A DNA stretch of 64,000 nt, taken from the NCBI GenBank assembly GCA_947365245.1, contig CANAWG010000006.1, positions 1 to 64,000 of the forward strand. The letters are read 5' to 3'. Of the stretch, positions 1 through 8,940 are shown piece by piece; the first letter of the stretch is position 1, and every line of letters starts with the position of its first letter. The translations under genes were made by a program, and so were the position numbers. The notes below the pieces were generated by a model that made no database searches, was not told the origin of the DNA, and was given only the letters and a program-made list of their open reading frames with translations. This DNA is from an uncultured Oscillibacter sp. Lineage in GTDB: Bacteria; Bacillota; Clostridia; Oscillospirales; Oscillospiraceae.

Positions 1-46
1 CCCCCCTCGGTGTTTCCTTATATCCTCCCCCCCACATCTTTTGTTT

Positions 47-91
47 GGGGGGGGGGGGGGGGGGGCGGGCCCCCCCCCCCCCCCCCCCCCC
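47..91. repeat. Mirrored homopolymer tract G19-C-GGG-C22
   Basis: A run of 19 G is followed by C, GGG and a run of 22 C. The two runs are self-complementary and could form a very stable hairpin just upstream of the first permease. It may be an intercistronic hairpin limiting expression of the permeases relative to an upstream binding-protein gene outside the window, a slippage-prone tract, or an assembly artefact. Reading frames through it (ORFs starting at 10, 41 and 45) give only Gly/Pro runs and are not genes. Confidence 0.8.
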
Positions 92-124
92 GCCTCTCTA
101 TTTCAGAGAGAGAGGAGCGATTCC

Positions 125-997
125 ATGCGCAGCCCAGGCCGCAGCCGGTTTATTGCCCTGTGCGTCGCCCCCGCGACCATCCTGTTCTTCATTTTTATGG
201 TCATGCCCACTTTCAACGTCTTCCGCATGTCCCTCTTTGAGCGGGGGGCCTATTCCCCCACCGAGACCTTCGTGGGGCTGAACAACTTCAGGATCCTCTT
301 CAAGGATGTCAAATTCATCACCTCCATGCAGAACACCATCCTGCTGATTGTCACCGTGACCATTATCACGTTCTTTTTCGCCATCGTGTTCGCCGCCATC
401 CTCACCCGGGAGAAGATCAAGGGGCAGAATTTCTTCCGCATCGTCTTCTATATCCCCAACATCCTCTCGGTGGTGGTCATCGCCGGCATTTTCTCCGCCA
501 TCTACAAGCCGGACAACGGGATGCTCAACAGCATCTTCTCCCTGTTCGCCGGCCGGGAGATTATGGTTCTGTGGAAAGACCAGCCCATGGTCATCGTCAG
601 CGTCATCATCGCCATGGTGTGGCAGGCCATCGGCTACTACATGGTGATGTACATGGCCTCCATGTCCGCCGTCCCGGTGGACCTGTACGAGTCCGCCAGC
701 CTGGACGGCGCGGGGCGGCTGAGCCAGTTCTTCGAGATCACCCTGCCCCTGATCTGGACCAATATCCGCACCACCCTCACGTTCTTCATCATCTCCACCA
801 TCAACATGGCTTTCCTGTTTGTCAAGGCCATGGTGGCCAAGGGGATGGCCGACGTGGGTCTGAGCTTTATGTACGCCCAGAAGGACGAGGGCCTGTACGG
901 CTACGCCATGGCCGCCGGCGTCATCATCTTCCTGTTCTCCTTCACCCTGTCCGCCGTGGTGAATCGGGCCACCAGGCGGGACGTGCTGCAGATGTGA
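125..997 (+). CDS. Carbohydrate ABC transporter permease, LacF/UgpA type
   Basis: A 290-residue integral membrane protein, one of two permease subunits of a sugar importer. About six hydrophobic segments are visible, and the cytoplasmic EAA loop (ESASLDGAGRLSQFFEITLP, around residue 188) that docks the ATPase is intact. I start it at ATG 125, after the purine-rich site GAGAGAGGAGCG; the longer ORF from 41 reads through the poly-G/C tract. It is followed 16 bases later by its partner permease and then by a GH112 phosphorylase, so the likely substrate is a galacto-N-biose or lacto-N-biose-like disaccharide. The binding protein is presumably upstream, outside the window. Substrate is inference. 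Confidence 0.93.
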   Translation: MRSPGRSRFIALCVAPATILFFIFMVMPTFNVFRMSLFERGAYSPTETFVGLNNFRILFKDVKFITSMQNTILLIVTVTIITFFFAIVFAAILTREKIKGQNFFRIVFYIPNILSVVVIAGIFSAIYKPDNGMLNSIFSLFAGREIMVLWKDQPMVIVSVIIAMVWQAIGYYMVMYMASMSAVPVDLYESASLDGAGRLSQFFEITLPLIWTNIRTTLTFFIISTINMAFLFVKAMVAKGMADVGLSFMYAQKDEGLYGYAMAAGVIIFLFSFTLSAVVNRATRRDVLQM

Positions 998-1013
998 GAG
1001 GAGGGACGGAAAC

Positions 1014-1898
1014 ATGAAAAAAGCAAGCTCCGCCGATACCCTGTACAAGGTGTTTATCTACGTGGTGCTCATCACCCTGGCGGTTGTCATCATCGTGCCG
1101 GTGGGATGGGTATTCCTGGCATCCGTCAAGCAGAACAGCGAGTTCTACGGCAACCCCTGGACCCTGCCCGCCACTTTCTACTGGCAGAACTTTGTGGACG
1201 CCTGGACCGCCGCCAAGATGGGCAGCTACATGCTCAACTCCGTCATTGTCACCGCGTTGTCCCTGGCCATCCTGCTGGTGGTGGCCCTCCCCGCGGCCTA
1301 CTGCCTGTCCCGCTTCCACTTCCGGGGCGGCAAATTCCTGAACACCGCTTTCATGGCGGGGCTGTTCATCAACGTCAACTACATCGTGGTGCCCATCTTC
1401 CTCATGCTGCGGGACTGGGACAGCTGGATGAACTACCTGTTCAGGCTGAACAACGTCTTTATGAACAACCTGGTGACTCTGGCCGTGGTCTACGCCTCCA
1501 CCGCCCTGCCTTTCACCATCTACCTGCTCTCCGGCTACTTTGCCACCCTCCCCCACGACTTTGAGGAGGCCGCCTACATCGACGGCGCGGGCTACGGCCA
1601 GGCCATGATCCGGGTGATCTTCCCCATGGCCCAGCCCTCCATCCTCACCATCATCCTGTTCAACTTCCTGTCCTTCTGGAACGAGTACATCATCTCCATG
1701 ACCCTGATGAACAGCGCCACCGGACAGAAGACCCTCCCGGTGGGCCTTTTGAACCTGATGCAGGCGTCCCAGTCCGCGGCCCAGTACGGGCGGCTGTACG
1801 CCGGTCTGGTCCTGGTGATGCTGCCCACCCTGATCCTCTATATGTGTGTGCAGAAGAAGCTGACCCAGGGCATGACCGTGGGCGGACTGAAAGGATAA
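1014..1898 (+). CDS. Carbohydrate ABC transporter permease, LacG/MalG type
   Basis: The second permease, 294 residues, with about six membrane spans and the EAA motif EEAAYIDGAGYGQAMIRVIF near residue 183. It would form the heterodimeric channel with the preceding gene. Translation starts at ATG 1014 behind GAGAGGAGGGACGG. No ATPase gene is present; many sugar importers of this CUT1 type share a genome-encoded MsmK-like ATPase, which is probably the case here. The gene ends just before a small AT-rich hairpin. Confidence 0.93.
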   Translation: MKKASSADTLYKVFIYVVLITLAVVIIVPVGWVFLASVKQNSEFYGNPWTLPATFYWQNFVDAWTAAKMGSYMLNSVIVTALSLAILLVVALPAAYCLSRFHFRGGKFLNTAFMAGLFINVNYIVVPIFLMLRDWDSWMNYLFRLNNVFMNNLVTLAVVYASTALPFTIYLLSGYFATLPHDFEEAAYIDGAGYGQAMIRVIFPMAQPSILTIILFNFLSFWNEYIISMTLMNSATGQKTLPVGLLNLMQASQSAAQYGRLYAGLVLVMLPTLILYMCVQKKLTQGMTVGGLKG

Positions 1899-1901
1899 CC
1901 C

Positions 1902-1923
1902 GCTTTTTCTTGAAAGAAAAAGC
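1902..1923. other. Small AT-rich hairpin between permease and downstream genes
   Basis: GCTTTTTCTT pairs perfectly with AAGAAAAAGC across a two-base turn, just after the permease stop codon. It is GC-poor and has no T tract, so it is more likely an RNA-processing or stability element than a full terminator. The 100 bases after it hold no other recognisable feature. Confidence 0.45.
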
Positions 1924-2024
1924 AGGCAAAAAGAACTTTATTGCCGCTTCGATACCCTGAATATTGCGGATACATTTCCGCCCGGTAACGAAGCATTCAC
2001 ATTGATGGAGAGGACGTGTATTTT

Positions 2025-2225
2025 ATGATTTTTTGGAAAGAGCACGCCGGCCTGCGGATGATTCTGATGGCGGTCACCTTTGTGCTGGGCATGGTCCTGG
2101 TCATCCGGGGCTGGATGATGACCGGCCGGATGGCCGGCCTGGGGCTGATGCTGCTGGGCGTGGCCCTGCTGCTGGTAACCCTGTACCTCTATAACGCCCG
2201 CTTCGCAGACCGAAAAAAGCACTGA
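2025..2225 (+). CDS. Small two-span membrane protein of unknown function
   Basis: A 66-residue protein with two strongly hydrophobic stretches and a short basic tail (ADRKKH). The ORF track starts at GTG 2016, but ATG 2025 is better spaced from the ribosome site GGAGAGG. It ends 11 bases before the GH112 gene and so is probably co-translated with it. I do not recognise the family. Being between a sugar transporter and a sugar phosphorylase, it may be an accessory membrane peptide, but nothing in the sequence assigns a role. Confidence 0.7.
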   Translation: MIFWKEHAGLRMILMAVTFVLGMVLVIRGWMMTGRMAGLGLMLLGVALLLVTLYLYNARFADRKKH

Positions 2226-2236
2226 GAGGAAACACT

Positions 2237-4405
2237 ATGACCGATACACACAAGACGGGCCGGGTAACCATCCCCACCGACGTGGACGTGGTGCCGGAAA
2301 CCTTGGAGCTGCTGAAGCGCTGGGGGGCGGACGCCATCCGGGACTGCGACGGCACCGACTACCCTTCGGAGCTGAAAAGCGTAGACGCCAAGGTCTACTC
2401 CACCTACTACACCACCCGGAAGGACAACGCCTGGGCCAAAGCCAACCCCGACGAGATCCAGCAGTGCTACATACTGACATCCTTCCACACCGCCGCGGGC
2501 GGCCCGCTGTCCATCCCCCTGATGAAAGGGATCAGCACGGAGCTGATGGAGGTCAACACCCGGGACGACATCAAACGCTGGTGGGAGGTGGTGGACCGTA
2601 CCACAGGCGCGCCCCTCTCTCCCGACGCCTGGACCTATGACGCAGCCTCCGGCTGTGTGACGATCCCGGTCCCCGAGGAATTCCACGACTACACAGTCAG
2701 CTTTCTGGCCTATCTGATCTGGGACCCGGTCCACATGTACAACGCCGTCACCAACGACTGGCGGGACTTCGAGCACCAGATCACCTTTGACGTCCGCCAG
2801 CCCAAGACCCGGAAGTTCACCATGGAGCGCCTGCGGAAGTTCATCGCGGACCACCCCTATGTGGACGTGATCCGGTACACCACCTTCTTCCACCAGTTCA
2901 CCCTGGTCTTTGACGAGCTGAAACGGGAGAAGTACGTGGACTGGTACGGCTACTCCGCCTCCGTCTCTCCCTATATCCTGGAGCAGTTCGAGCGGGAGGT
3001 GGGCTACAGGTTCCGGCCCGAGTACATCATCGACCAGGGGTACTACAACAACCAGTACCGGGTGCCCTCCAGAGAATTCAAGGATTTTATGGCTTTCCAG
3101 CGCCGGGAGGTGGCCGCATTGGCCCGCGAGATGGTGGACATCACCCACGAGCTGGGCAAGGAGGCCATGATGTTCCTGGGGGACCACTGGATCGGCACCG
3201 AACCCTATATGGACGAGTTCAAGTCCATCGGCCTGGACGCGGTGGTGGGCAGCGTGGGCAACGGCTCCACCCTGCGGCTCATCTCCGACATCCCCGGTGT
3301 GAAGTACACCGAGGGCCGCTTTCTGCCCTATTTCTTCCCCGACACCTTCCACGAGGGGGGCGACCCCGTCCGGGAGGCCAAGGAGAACTGGGTCACCGCC
3401 CGCCGGGCCATCCTGCGCAAGCCCATCGACCGCATCGGCTACGGCGGCTATCTCAAGCTGGCCTGCCGGTTCCCGGAGTTTATCGACTATGTGGAGTCCG
3501 TCTGCAGCGAGTTCCGGGAGCTGTACGACAATATCAAAGGAACCGCCCCCTACTGCGTGAAGACGGTGGCCGTCCTGAACTGCTGGGGCAGGCAGAGGTC
3601 CTGGGGCTGCCACATGGTCCATCACGCCCTGTATCAAAAGCAGAACTACTCCTACGCCGGGGTCATCGAGGCCCTGTCCGGGGCCCCTTACGACGTGCGG
3701 TTTATCAGCTTTGACGACCTCAAGGCCGACCCCGGCCTGCTGGACGGGGTGGACGTCCTCCTGAATATCGGCGACGGCGACACCGCTCACACCGGCGGAG
3801 CCGTCTGGGAGGATCCGGAGATTTCCGCGGCGGTAAAGCGGTTCGTCTGGAACGGCGGCGGCTTCATCGGGGTGGGCGAGCCCTCCGGGCACCAGTACCA
3901 GGGCCGCTATCTCCAGCTGGCCGGGGTGCTGGGGGTGGAGAAGGAGACCGGCTTCACCCTGAACTACGACAAGTACAACTGGACCGAGCACCCCGAGCAC
4001 TTCATTCTGGCCGACTGCGCCGGGGAGGTGGACTTCGGCGAGGGAAAGAAGAGCATCTACGCCCTGCCCGGAGCCCAGGTGCTGGTCCAGCGGGACAAGG
4101 AGGTCCAGCTGGCGGTGAACGAGTTCGGCTCCGGCCGGGCGGTGTACCTCTCCGGCCTGCCTTATTCTTTCGCAAACAGCCGCCTGCTCCACCGGGCCGT
4201 CCTCTGGTCCGCCCACAGCGAGAATCAGCTTCAATTGTGGCTGTCCTCCAACTGCAATGTGGACGTCCACGCCTATGTGGAAAGCGGCAGGTTCTGCGTG
4301 GTCAACAACACATACCAGCCTCAGTCCACCACTGTCTACCGCGGGGATGGCTCCAGCTTTCCTCTGGACCTGGAGGCCGACGAGATCCGCTGGTACGAAA
4401 TCTGA
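2237..4405 (+). CDS. gnpA: GH112 1,3-beta-galactosyl-N-acetylhexosamine phosphorylase
   Basis: A 722-residue cytoplasmic phosphorylase, the usual GH112 length. The N-terminus (GRVTIPTD...RWGADAIRDCDGTDYP) is characteristic. The block GDHWIGTEPY places Asp316 at the position of the general acid known in the Bifidobacterium longum enzyme (Asp313). It would cleave Gal-beta-1,3-GlcNAc/GalNAc with phosphate to galactose-1-phosphate and the free hexosamine, feeding a Leloir-like route. The upstream permeases fit import of the disaccharide from mucin or milk glycans. GH112 also includes galactosyl-rhamnose phosphorylases, so exact specificity is not settled. Start: ATG 2237 behind GAGAGGAAAC. Confidence 0.92.
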   Translation: MTDTHKTGRVTIPTDVDVVPETLELLKRWGADAIRDCDGTDYPSELKSVDAKVYSTYYTTRKDNAWAKANPDEIQQCYILTSFHTAAGGPLSIPLMKGISTELMEVNTRDDIKRWWEVVDRTTGAPLSPDAWTYDAASGCVTIPVPEEFHDYTVSFLAYLIWDPVHMYNAVTNDWRDFEHQITFDVRQPKTRKFTMERLRKFIADHPYVDVIRYTTFFHQFTLVFDELKREKYVDWYGYSASVSPYILEQFEREVGYRFRPEYIIDQGYYNNQYRVPSREFKDFMAFQRREVAALAREMVDITHELGKEAMMFLGDHWIGTEPYMDEFKSIGLDAVVGSVGNGSTLRLISDIPGVKYTEGRFLPYFFPDTFHEGGDPVREAKENWVTARRAILRKPIDRIGYGGYLKLACRFPEFIDYVESVCSEFRELYDNIKGTAPYCVKTVAVLNCWGRQRSWGCHMVHHALYQKQNYSYAGVIEALSGAPYDVRFISFDDLKADPGLLDGVDVLLNIGDGDTAHTGGAVWEDPEISAAVKRFVWNGGGFIGVGEPSGHQYQGRYLQLAGVLGVEKETGFTLNYDKYNWTEHPEHFILADCAGEVDFGEGKKSIYALPGAQVLVQRDKEVQLAVNEFGSGRAVYLSGLPYSFANSRLLHRAVLWSAHSENQLQLWLSSNCNVDVHAYVESGRFCVVNNTYQPQSTTVYRGDGSSFPLDLEADEIRWYEI

Positions 4406-4470
4406 CCCGCTGCCCTCCAGGCAGCACACACCCCTCGCTTTCTTCAAGTCCGAACAGGCACACGTTCTGC

Positions 4471-4508
4471 GCAGGTCCTCCGCAAAAGGCGGGGGACCTG
4501 CGTCTTTG
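4471..4508 (+). terminator. Rho-independent terminator after the GH112 operon
   Basis: GCAGGTCCTCCGC pairs with GCGGGGGACCTGC around an AAA loop (13 pairs, one wobble), followed by GTCTTTGT. It ends the sugar transporter/phosphorylase operon. Confidence 0.8.
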
Positions 4509-4529
4509 TAAAAGCTTTAAAGATCCTCG

Positions 4530-4572
4530 GGTCCGCCGCTTGGGCGTTTTGGCATTTTTCAAACAAGGCCTA
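4530..4572 (+). repeat. Dispersed 43-base repeat, copy 1
   Basis: This stretch, ending TTTTTCAAACAAGGCCTA, matches 38181-38223 at 38 of 43 positions, same strand. All five differences are transitions. It lies just past the terminator. No gene is visible in the following 230 bases (4573-4800). Confidence 0.7.
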
Positions 4573-4800
4573 ATCAGTGGTTCCCTAGTTTCGCCTGAAA
4601 TATTGAAGACGGAGGAGGCATTTCCCCAGACAGCATCTGCACAAGAGAGACTGTGATCGATGCGACAGAATAGAAGCAGCATTCATCAAAGGTTCATCCG
4701 TTGGCGCAGAAAAGGTATTTGGGAAAAGCGTCCGGAAAGGCGAAAGAGTACCGGGCAGGATTTCCCTGCCCGGTACTGCTATTTGGAGGCGCTCTCCTTT

Positions 4801-5080
4801 TTACATCTGACTGCCGATCACCGCTCCGACGGCATCCGCCGCATCCTGCTTCATCTGTGCTGTGGCGGGGTGTAGTGTTGAACGTGAAGCCTGCGGAATA
4901 GAACAGAGTGTCTTCACGTCCACACCGTTCTCCAGCGATAAGGTGGCGAACAGATGCCGCATATCATGGAACCGCCAGCGTCCGTATGAAGTTCTGCGTC
5001 TCCTTTTTCTCCAGCTTCGGCAGTTTGCAGCCTTGAGCAGGGCAGCCGCTCTGACGCCGCCTGATCCAGGCAGTTGCTGC
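4801..5080 (-). pseudogene. Tyrosine recombinase (integrase) C-terminal remnant
   Basis: The minus strand reads RFHDMRHLFATLSLENGVDV followed by KTL, the HxxR region of tyrosine recombinases, then a frameshifted YSAGFTFNT segment where GHYSAGFTLDTY is expected, then AADAVGAVIGSQM and TAA at 4801. Upstream in another frame is GCKLPKLEKKE, the inter-domain stretch of the same family. The catalytic tyrosine region is scrambled and the N-terminus is gone, so the gene is dead. It marks one edge of the redox island; a related broken integrase lies at 17966-18535. Confidence 0.75.
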
Positions 5081-5260
5081 TGCCCTCCCGCTGAGAGCGG
5101 GTAAGCCTTGTGAGGAGCGGTTTAACATGAGGAAAGAGCTCTGTATAACATCCGATTTTGGGGGCATATCTGGATTTTCAAAAGGCTGTGTGCGCTCCAT
5201 GTTCAGGCTAAGTTTTAATTTGTCTGAATACCAACGTCCCGAATCCGCAGACTACCATGC

Positions 5261-6221
5261 TCAGTGGAATGGCTGTGCAGGCCTCTCTCTTTCTTTGAGA
5301 ACAGCGTTGCTTATTTCGCGGAAGCGAAAAAGCTCTGCATCCAGCCCCAGGCTGTTTACCCCGTCCGCCATGGTATTGCGGGGGATGCAGAAAGGTACAG
5401 TGGTCTTGCCGCTGAGATTTTCGCTTTCCAAAAAAGTATAGATAATACGGGGTGCATCGTTGTTCCAGCTGGGATAGCCCAGGAAGATCACGTCATACCG
5501 CTCCATGTCCGCCGCGCTGTTGGCAATGGCGGGATTTGCATGGCGGTCATAATTCATCAAAGCATCGGCGGCCTGGGCGCGGGCGGCGTTGGTCTTGGGG
5601 GAGAACACACCGCCGGAGGTGGGACGCACGATGCCGTTGGCACCGGCCCAGGCTGCGGCGGCGGCATAAGCGGAGATTGTGGAGGCGTCGCTGTAAGTGC
5701 CGTTCCCACCCGCTGCCGGGCTGCCCGCGCCGCGCCGGAGGATCGCGGCCATCTGCTCACGGAAAACCGGATCGTTGGGGCCGAACAGCCCGCCGCCATG
5801 GCCGCTTACAAGGTTCTGCCGGGAGGCCCGCAGCGCCGCATCAGCGTACCATGCGCCATCGGGCGTATCGGTAAATGCGTCCCTGCCGGTGACTGCCGGA
5901 GAACCGGTAGAGGACGGCCGCCGGCTGTGCGCGGGTCAGATTGCTTTCGGGGGCAAACGCAGTGTCAGAGGTTCCGAACATCAGGCTGTGTTCCCGGCAG
6001 TACATGACGGCCTCGGCATACCAAAAATCGGCACTAACATCGGAGACGCCGGTATCCGTCAGATTGGCAGAGGCCGTGACCGGCAGAACGAGGGTCAGGG
6101 TGGCCGCCATCATCAAAGCGGCCTCGATCTCCCGATCCCCTGCCCCGCCGATGGATCTGGTACCCAGGCCCAGGACACCGAGCTGGTCTTCCCCATGTGG
6201 GAGCTGTATTTTGCAAATGAC
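5261..6221 (-). pseudogene. Composite remnant: aldo/keto reductase start joined to SLH-flavodoxin
   Basis: Reading the minus strand from 6221, the first segment (LPHGEDQLGVLGLGTRSIGG) is the N-terminus of an aldo/keto reductase. It runs directly into a signal-peptide-like and SLH sequence (MMAATLTLVLPVTASANLTD, then SDVSADFWYAEAVMYCREH). A frameshift near 5900 moves the SLH reading to FTDTPDGAWYADAA and ARAQAADALMNYDRH. Then most of a flavodoxin is missing, and only its second half remains (DVIFLGYPSWNNDAPRIIYTFLE, KTTVPFC), ending in a foreign tail at 5261. At least one frameshift and two deletions are visible. It resembles the intact SLH-flavodoxins at 10707 and 40850. Confidence 0.75.
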
Positions 6222-6232
6222 ATTTCTCCTTT

Positions 6233-7603
6233 TTATTGAGCGATTACACCGGCCGTCCGCCAGACCTCCCGGCGATAACGCCAGACAAAGCACGCCGACC
6301 GGGCCAGCCAGTCCATGCCCATGGCGATCCACACGCCGATGACCCCCAGCTCCAACACCACGCCGAACAGGTAGGCCGACCCCAGGCGAAACACGACCAT
6401 GGAGAACACGCCCACATACATGGTGTACTTCACGTCCCCCGCCGCCCGCAGGCTGTTGGCAAGATTGAAAGACGTGGGGTGAAGGGCGATGGCCAGCAGA
6501 TTGTGCATGACAATGAGCAGCGCGGCCAGCCGTAAGGTCTCCGGTTCCAGGTTGTAAAACCGCAGAATCAGGGGGAGCGACAGGCAGACAATGCCGCTGA
6601 GAACAGCCGTGGCGATGTAGGAAATTTTCATCAGCTTTTTCGTGTAATACTCCGCCTGCTCATATTCTTTGGCCCCCACACACCGGCCCACCACGGTAAT
6701 CACCGCCAGATTCACGGCGCTCACCACGATAATGGCAATCTGGTTGATGGAGTTGGACACGCCGTTGGCGGCGATCTGCACCGTCCCGAAGCCGGAGACA
6801 ATGCTGGTGACCAGCACTTTCCCCAGGGCAAACAGGCCGTTCTCCACCCCGCCGGGGACGGCAACCCGGAGAATACATCCCACTGTGTCCCGCTCCAGAG
6901 TCAGGATATTGCCCCAGCGGAGCCGCACCTCATGCCCGGACCGGAAAGCCAGGGCGGACATGATAACCGCCGCCGAGGCCCTGGCGATCAGGGTGGGGAC
7001 GGCCACTCCCAGCACCCCGGCGCGGAGGATGGCCACTCCGATAAAGTCCCCCGCGATGTTGATGGCGTTCATAATAAGGGAGACGTACATGGTCATGCTG
7101 GTGCGCCCCAGGCTGCGGAACTGGGCCGCCGCCGCATGATAGACGCCCAGGAAGGGAAAGGAACAGGCGGTCACCAGGAAGTAGGTCAGGGCGGCGCCCA
7201 TTACGTCCGGCTCCACCGATCCGAAAAACAGATGGAGAATGGGTACCCGGAACGCCGCGCACACCGCCATGATTCCAGTGGAAAACAGGGCGGAGACGGC
7301 CACCAGCTGTCCCGCGGAAAACGCCGCCCGGTCCGGTTTCCCGGCACCCAGATACTGGGACAGCACCACCGCGCCTCCGGTGGTCAGGGCGGTGAGGACG
7401 GTGATGACCAGATAATTGACCATGTCCACCAAGGCCACGCCGGACACCGCCGCCTCCCCCACGCTGGACACCATCACCGTGTCCGCCATGCCCACCAGCA
7501 TCACGAGGATCTGCTCAATGACAAGAGGACACAGGAGCTTTTTTAAGTCGCGGTTTGAGAATAACAAGGCCTCGATTCTTTGAATTTGACAATGATGGGT
7601 CAT
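6233..7603 (-). CDS. MATE-family multidrug/toxin efflux transporter
   Basis: A 456-residue membrane protein with about twelve spans and MATE hallmarks: an N-terminal LLCPLVIEQILVMLVGMADT segment and two similar six-helix halves. MATE proteins export organic cations or small toxic metabolites using Na+ or H+ gradients. The ORF opens at TTG 7630; I prefer ATG 7603, although neither has a strong ribosome site. It follows the flavodoxin gene at 7812 on the same strand after about 210 bases without a gene. Export of reactive or aromatic compounds alongside the redox enzymes is plausible but unproven. A second, distinct MATE gene is at 25716. Confidence 0.9.
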   Translation of the reverse strand: MTHHCQIQRIEALLFSNRDLKKLLCPLVIEQILVMLVGMADTVMVSSVGEAAVSGVALVDMVNYLVITVLTALTTGGAVVLSQYLGAGKPDRAAFSAGQLVAVSALFSTGIMAVCAAFRVPILHLFFGSVEPDVMGAALTYFLVTACSFPFLGVYHAAAAQFRSLGRTSMTMYVSLIMNAINIAGDFIGVAILRAGVLGVAVPTLIARASAAVIMSALAFRSGHEVRLRWGNILTLERDTVGCILRVAVPGGVENGLFALGKVLVTSIVSGFGTVQIAANGVSNSINQIAIIVVSAVNLAVITVVGRCVGAKEYEQAEYYTKKLMKISYIATAVLSGIVCLSLPLILRFYNLEPETLRLAALLIVMHNLLAIALHPTSFNLANSLRAAGDVKYTMYVGVFSMVVFRLGSAYLFGVVLELGVIGVWIAMGMDWLARSACFVWRYRREVWRTAGVIAQ

Positions 7604-7811
7604 GGTTCTGCCGCACACGGATACATACAAAAGTCAGTCTGTTTTATGGCGAATCACCGCGGCCTCCCTGCCGGTTCCGCTCTCTGTCAGGGTAAACGCA
7701 TGTTCCAGGCCCTGGGTCACGCACCCCTGTCCTCCAAGGAGAGCCGTCCGGCTCTGGGTCGACTGCCTGAATATTTCCGCCCAGGTTCAATACACTTTTT
7801 TACGCATGGCC

Positions 7812-8555
7812 TCAGTATTTAAGACCCTCCAGCCATGTCTCCACTGTGGCCCGCGCCGTACTGAGCGGGGCGTCCATCCCCGGCCTCTGAACGCCCGCCG
7901 CATCCAACACCGTAACAGCGGGAAGGGCCGCTCGGATGTCCCTCACACTGGAGGCAGGGCCGCTGGTTCCATGGGCGCAGAACGGAATCACCGTTTTCCC
8001 TGTGAAGTCATAGCTGTCTAAAAAAGTGAATACCGCCATGGGGCAGGCGGCCCGCCAGTCCGGGCAGCCCAGGAACACCACATTGTATTCATCCATATTC
8101 CCCACGGAGCCGGACAGGGCGGGTCTTGCGTTGTCCGCCTTCTCATCGGCGGCCCGGTCCAGGCATTCATCGCAGCCGCTGGAATAGGGATCTGCCGTAA
8201 TGATCGAGAACAAATCGCCTCCGGTCTTCGCCTGTATCCACGCGGCCATCTGTGCCGCATGACCGAAAGCCAGAACGCTGGCCGAGGCGGCGGCGTCCAC
8301 ATCCACAGCGGAGGGGTCGTCTGCCACCGTGTTTTCCGCCCAGGTAAAATAGGCGATCAGGATTTTCGTGCGTTCTTCCGCCGCGCTTTCCGGCGGATTT
8401 TCCGGCTTGGCCGGCGAGGGGGCATTTTCCTCCGGTTGGGCCGGCGGTGAAAGCACTTCTGCGGAAAGCACTGTATTCGCGGTTCCGCAGACGGACAGGG
8501 CTAAACCTGCAGCCACGCATATTGGAAGTATGAACCGTTTATATTTCACTTTCAT
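7812..8555 (-). CDS. Exported flavodoxin-family protein, probable lipoprotein
   Basis: 247 residues. A hydrophobic leader ends in LALSVC (Cys23, a lipobox-like site with unusual Val at -1), then a Pro/Glu/Ala-rich linker to about residue 60, then a Flavodoxin_4-like domain with ILIAYFTWAENT (FMN phosphate loop), VVFLGCPDWRAACPMAVFTF and KTVIPFCAHGTSG. The usual YPxWW of the FMN loop is CPDWR here. The protein would sit outside the membrane holding FMN. Start ATG 8555 follows GAGAGAGAAGCG. The LysR-type motif at 8600-8645 lies 45-90 bases upstream, so it is a likely member of the LysR regulon. Confidence 0.88.
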   Translation of the reverse strand: MKVKYKRFILPICVAAGLALSVCGTANTVLSAEVLSPPAQPEENAPSPAKPENPPESAAEERTKILIAYFTWAENTVADDPSAVDVDAAASASVLAFGHAAQMAAWIQAKTGGDLFSIITADPYSSGCDECLDRAADEKADNARPALSGSVGNMDEYNVVFLGCPDWRAACPMAVFTFLDSYDFTGKTVIPFCAHGTSGPASSVRDIRAALPAVTVLDAAGVQRPGMDAPLSTARATVETWLEGLKY

Positions 8556-8599
8556 CGCTTCTCTCTCTTGAATCTATTGTAACTGAGGGTTTAACAAAG

Positions 8600-8645
8600 G
8601 TAAAATACCTAATATGGATTACCTACCATGCTCTAGCCGCATGAT
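8600..8645 (-). promoter_or_regulatory. LysR-type operator/promoter, copy 1
   Basis: GTAAAATACCTAAT followed by CATGC-N7-GCATG. The inverted repeat fits the T-N11-A form of LysR boxes. The same roughly 46-base block recurs at 13060 and 14216 in the same orientation. On the minus strand the box comes first and a conserved TATTTTAC (possible -10) follows, pointing at the flavodoxin gene 7812. Confidence 0.75.
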
Positions 8646-8654
8646 TGTTGGTGC

Positions 8655-8695
8655 AATAATACGACAGCCGCTTCAGGGACAGCTGTCGCATTATT
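8655..8695. other. Hairpin next to operator copy 1
   Basis: AATAATACGACAGC and GCTGTCGCATTATT form a 14-pair stem with one wobble. Part of it (TACGACAGC) recurs after operator copy 2 near 13116. It could be a terminator for an unseen transcript or an extension of the regulatory region. From 8696 to 8940 I see no gene, only short shadow ORFs. Confidence 0.45.
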
Positions 8696-8940
8696 GGGAG
8701 AAAAGAGGGAAATTCTATGCACCTGCAGGAATACATGTGAGCGTGTCAAACATTCGGAGGAAACCGATAAAGTGTAGACATTGTGTAAAGCGTTTTCTTT
8801 TCAAATACGTAATTCTATATCAGAAAACCGATCAACCACACCAGCAGAGAAGCGGTTGGAAGATTTGGGAGGATTGAACGCCGGGAGGAGATTGTATCTG
8901 AGACAACTCCCTCTCGGCTCGGACAGCGAACACGATCCTA

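Noticed and set aside
41-124. N-terminal extension of the first permease through the G/C tract
   Set aside because: It encodes only Gly and Pro runs; ATG 125 has a proper ribosome site and gives the normal family length.
2189-4447. 752-residue ORF antisense to the GH112 phosphorylase
   Set aside because: It mirrors a well-conserved GH112 gene in GC-rich DNA, is rich in Gly/Val/Ala/Pro/His without domains, and has no ribosome site.
4660-5104. Plus-strand ORFs at 4660, 4701 and 4862
   Set aside because: The minus strand over most of this stretch is a recognisable integrase remnant, and these ORFs have no family features.
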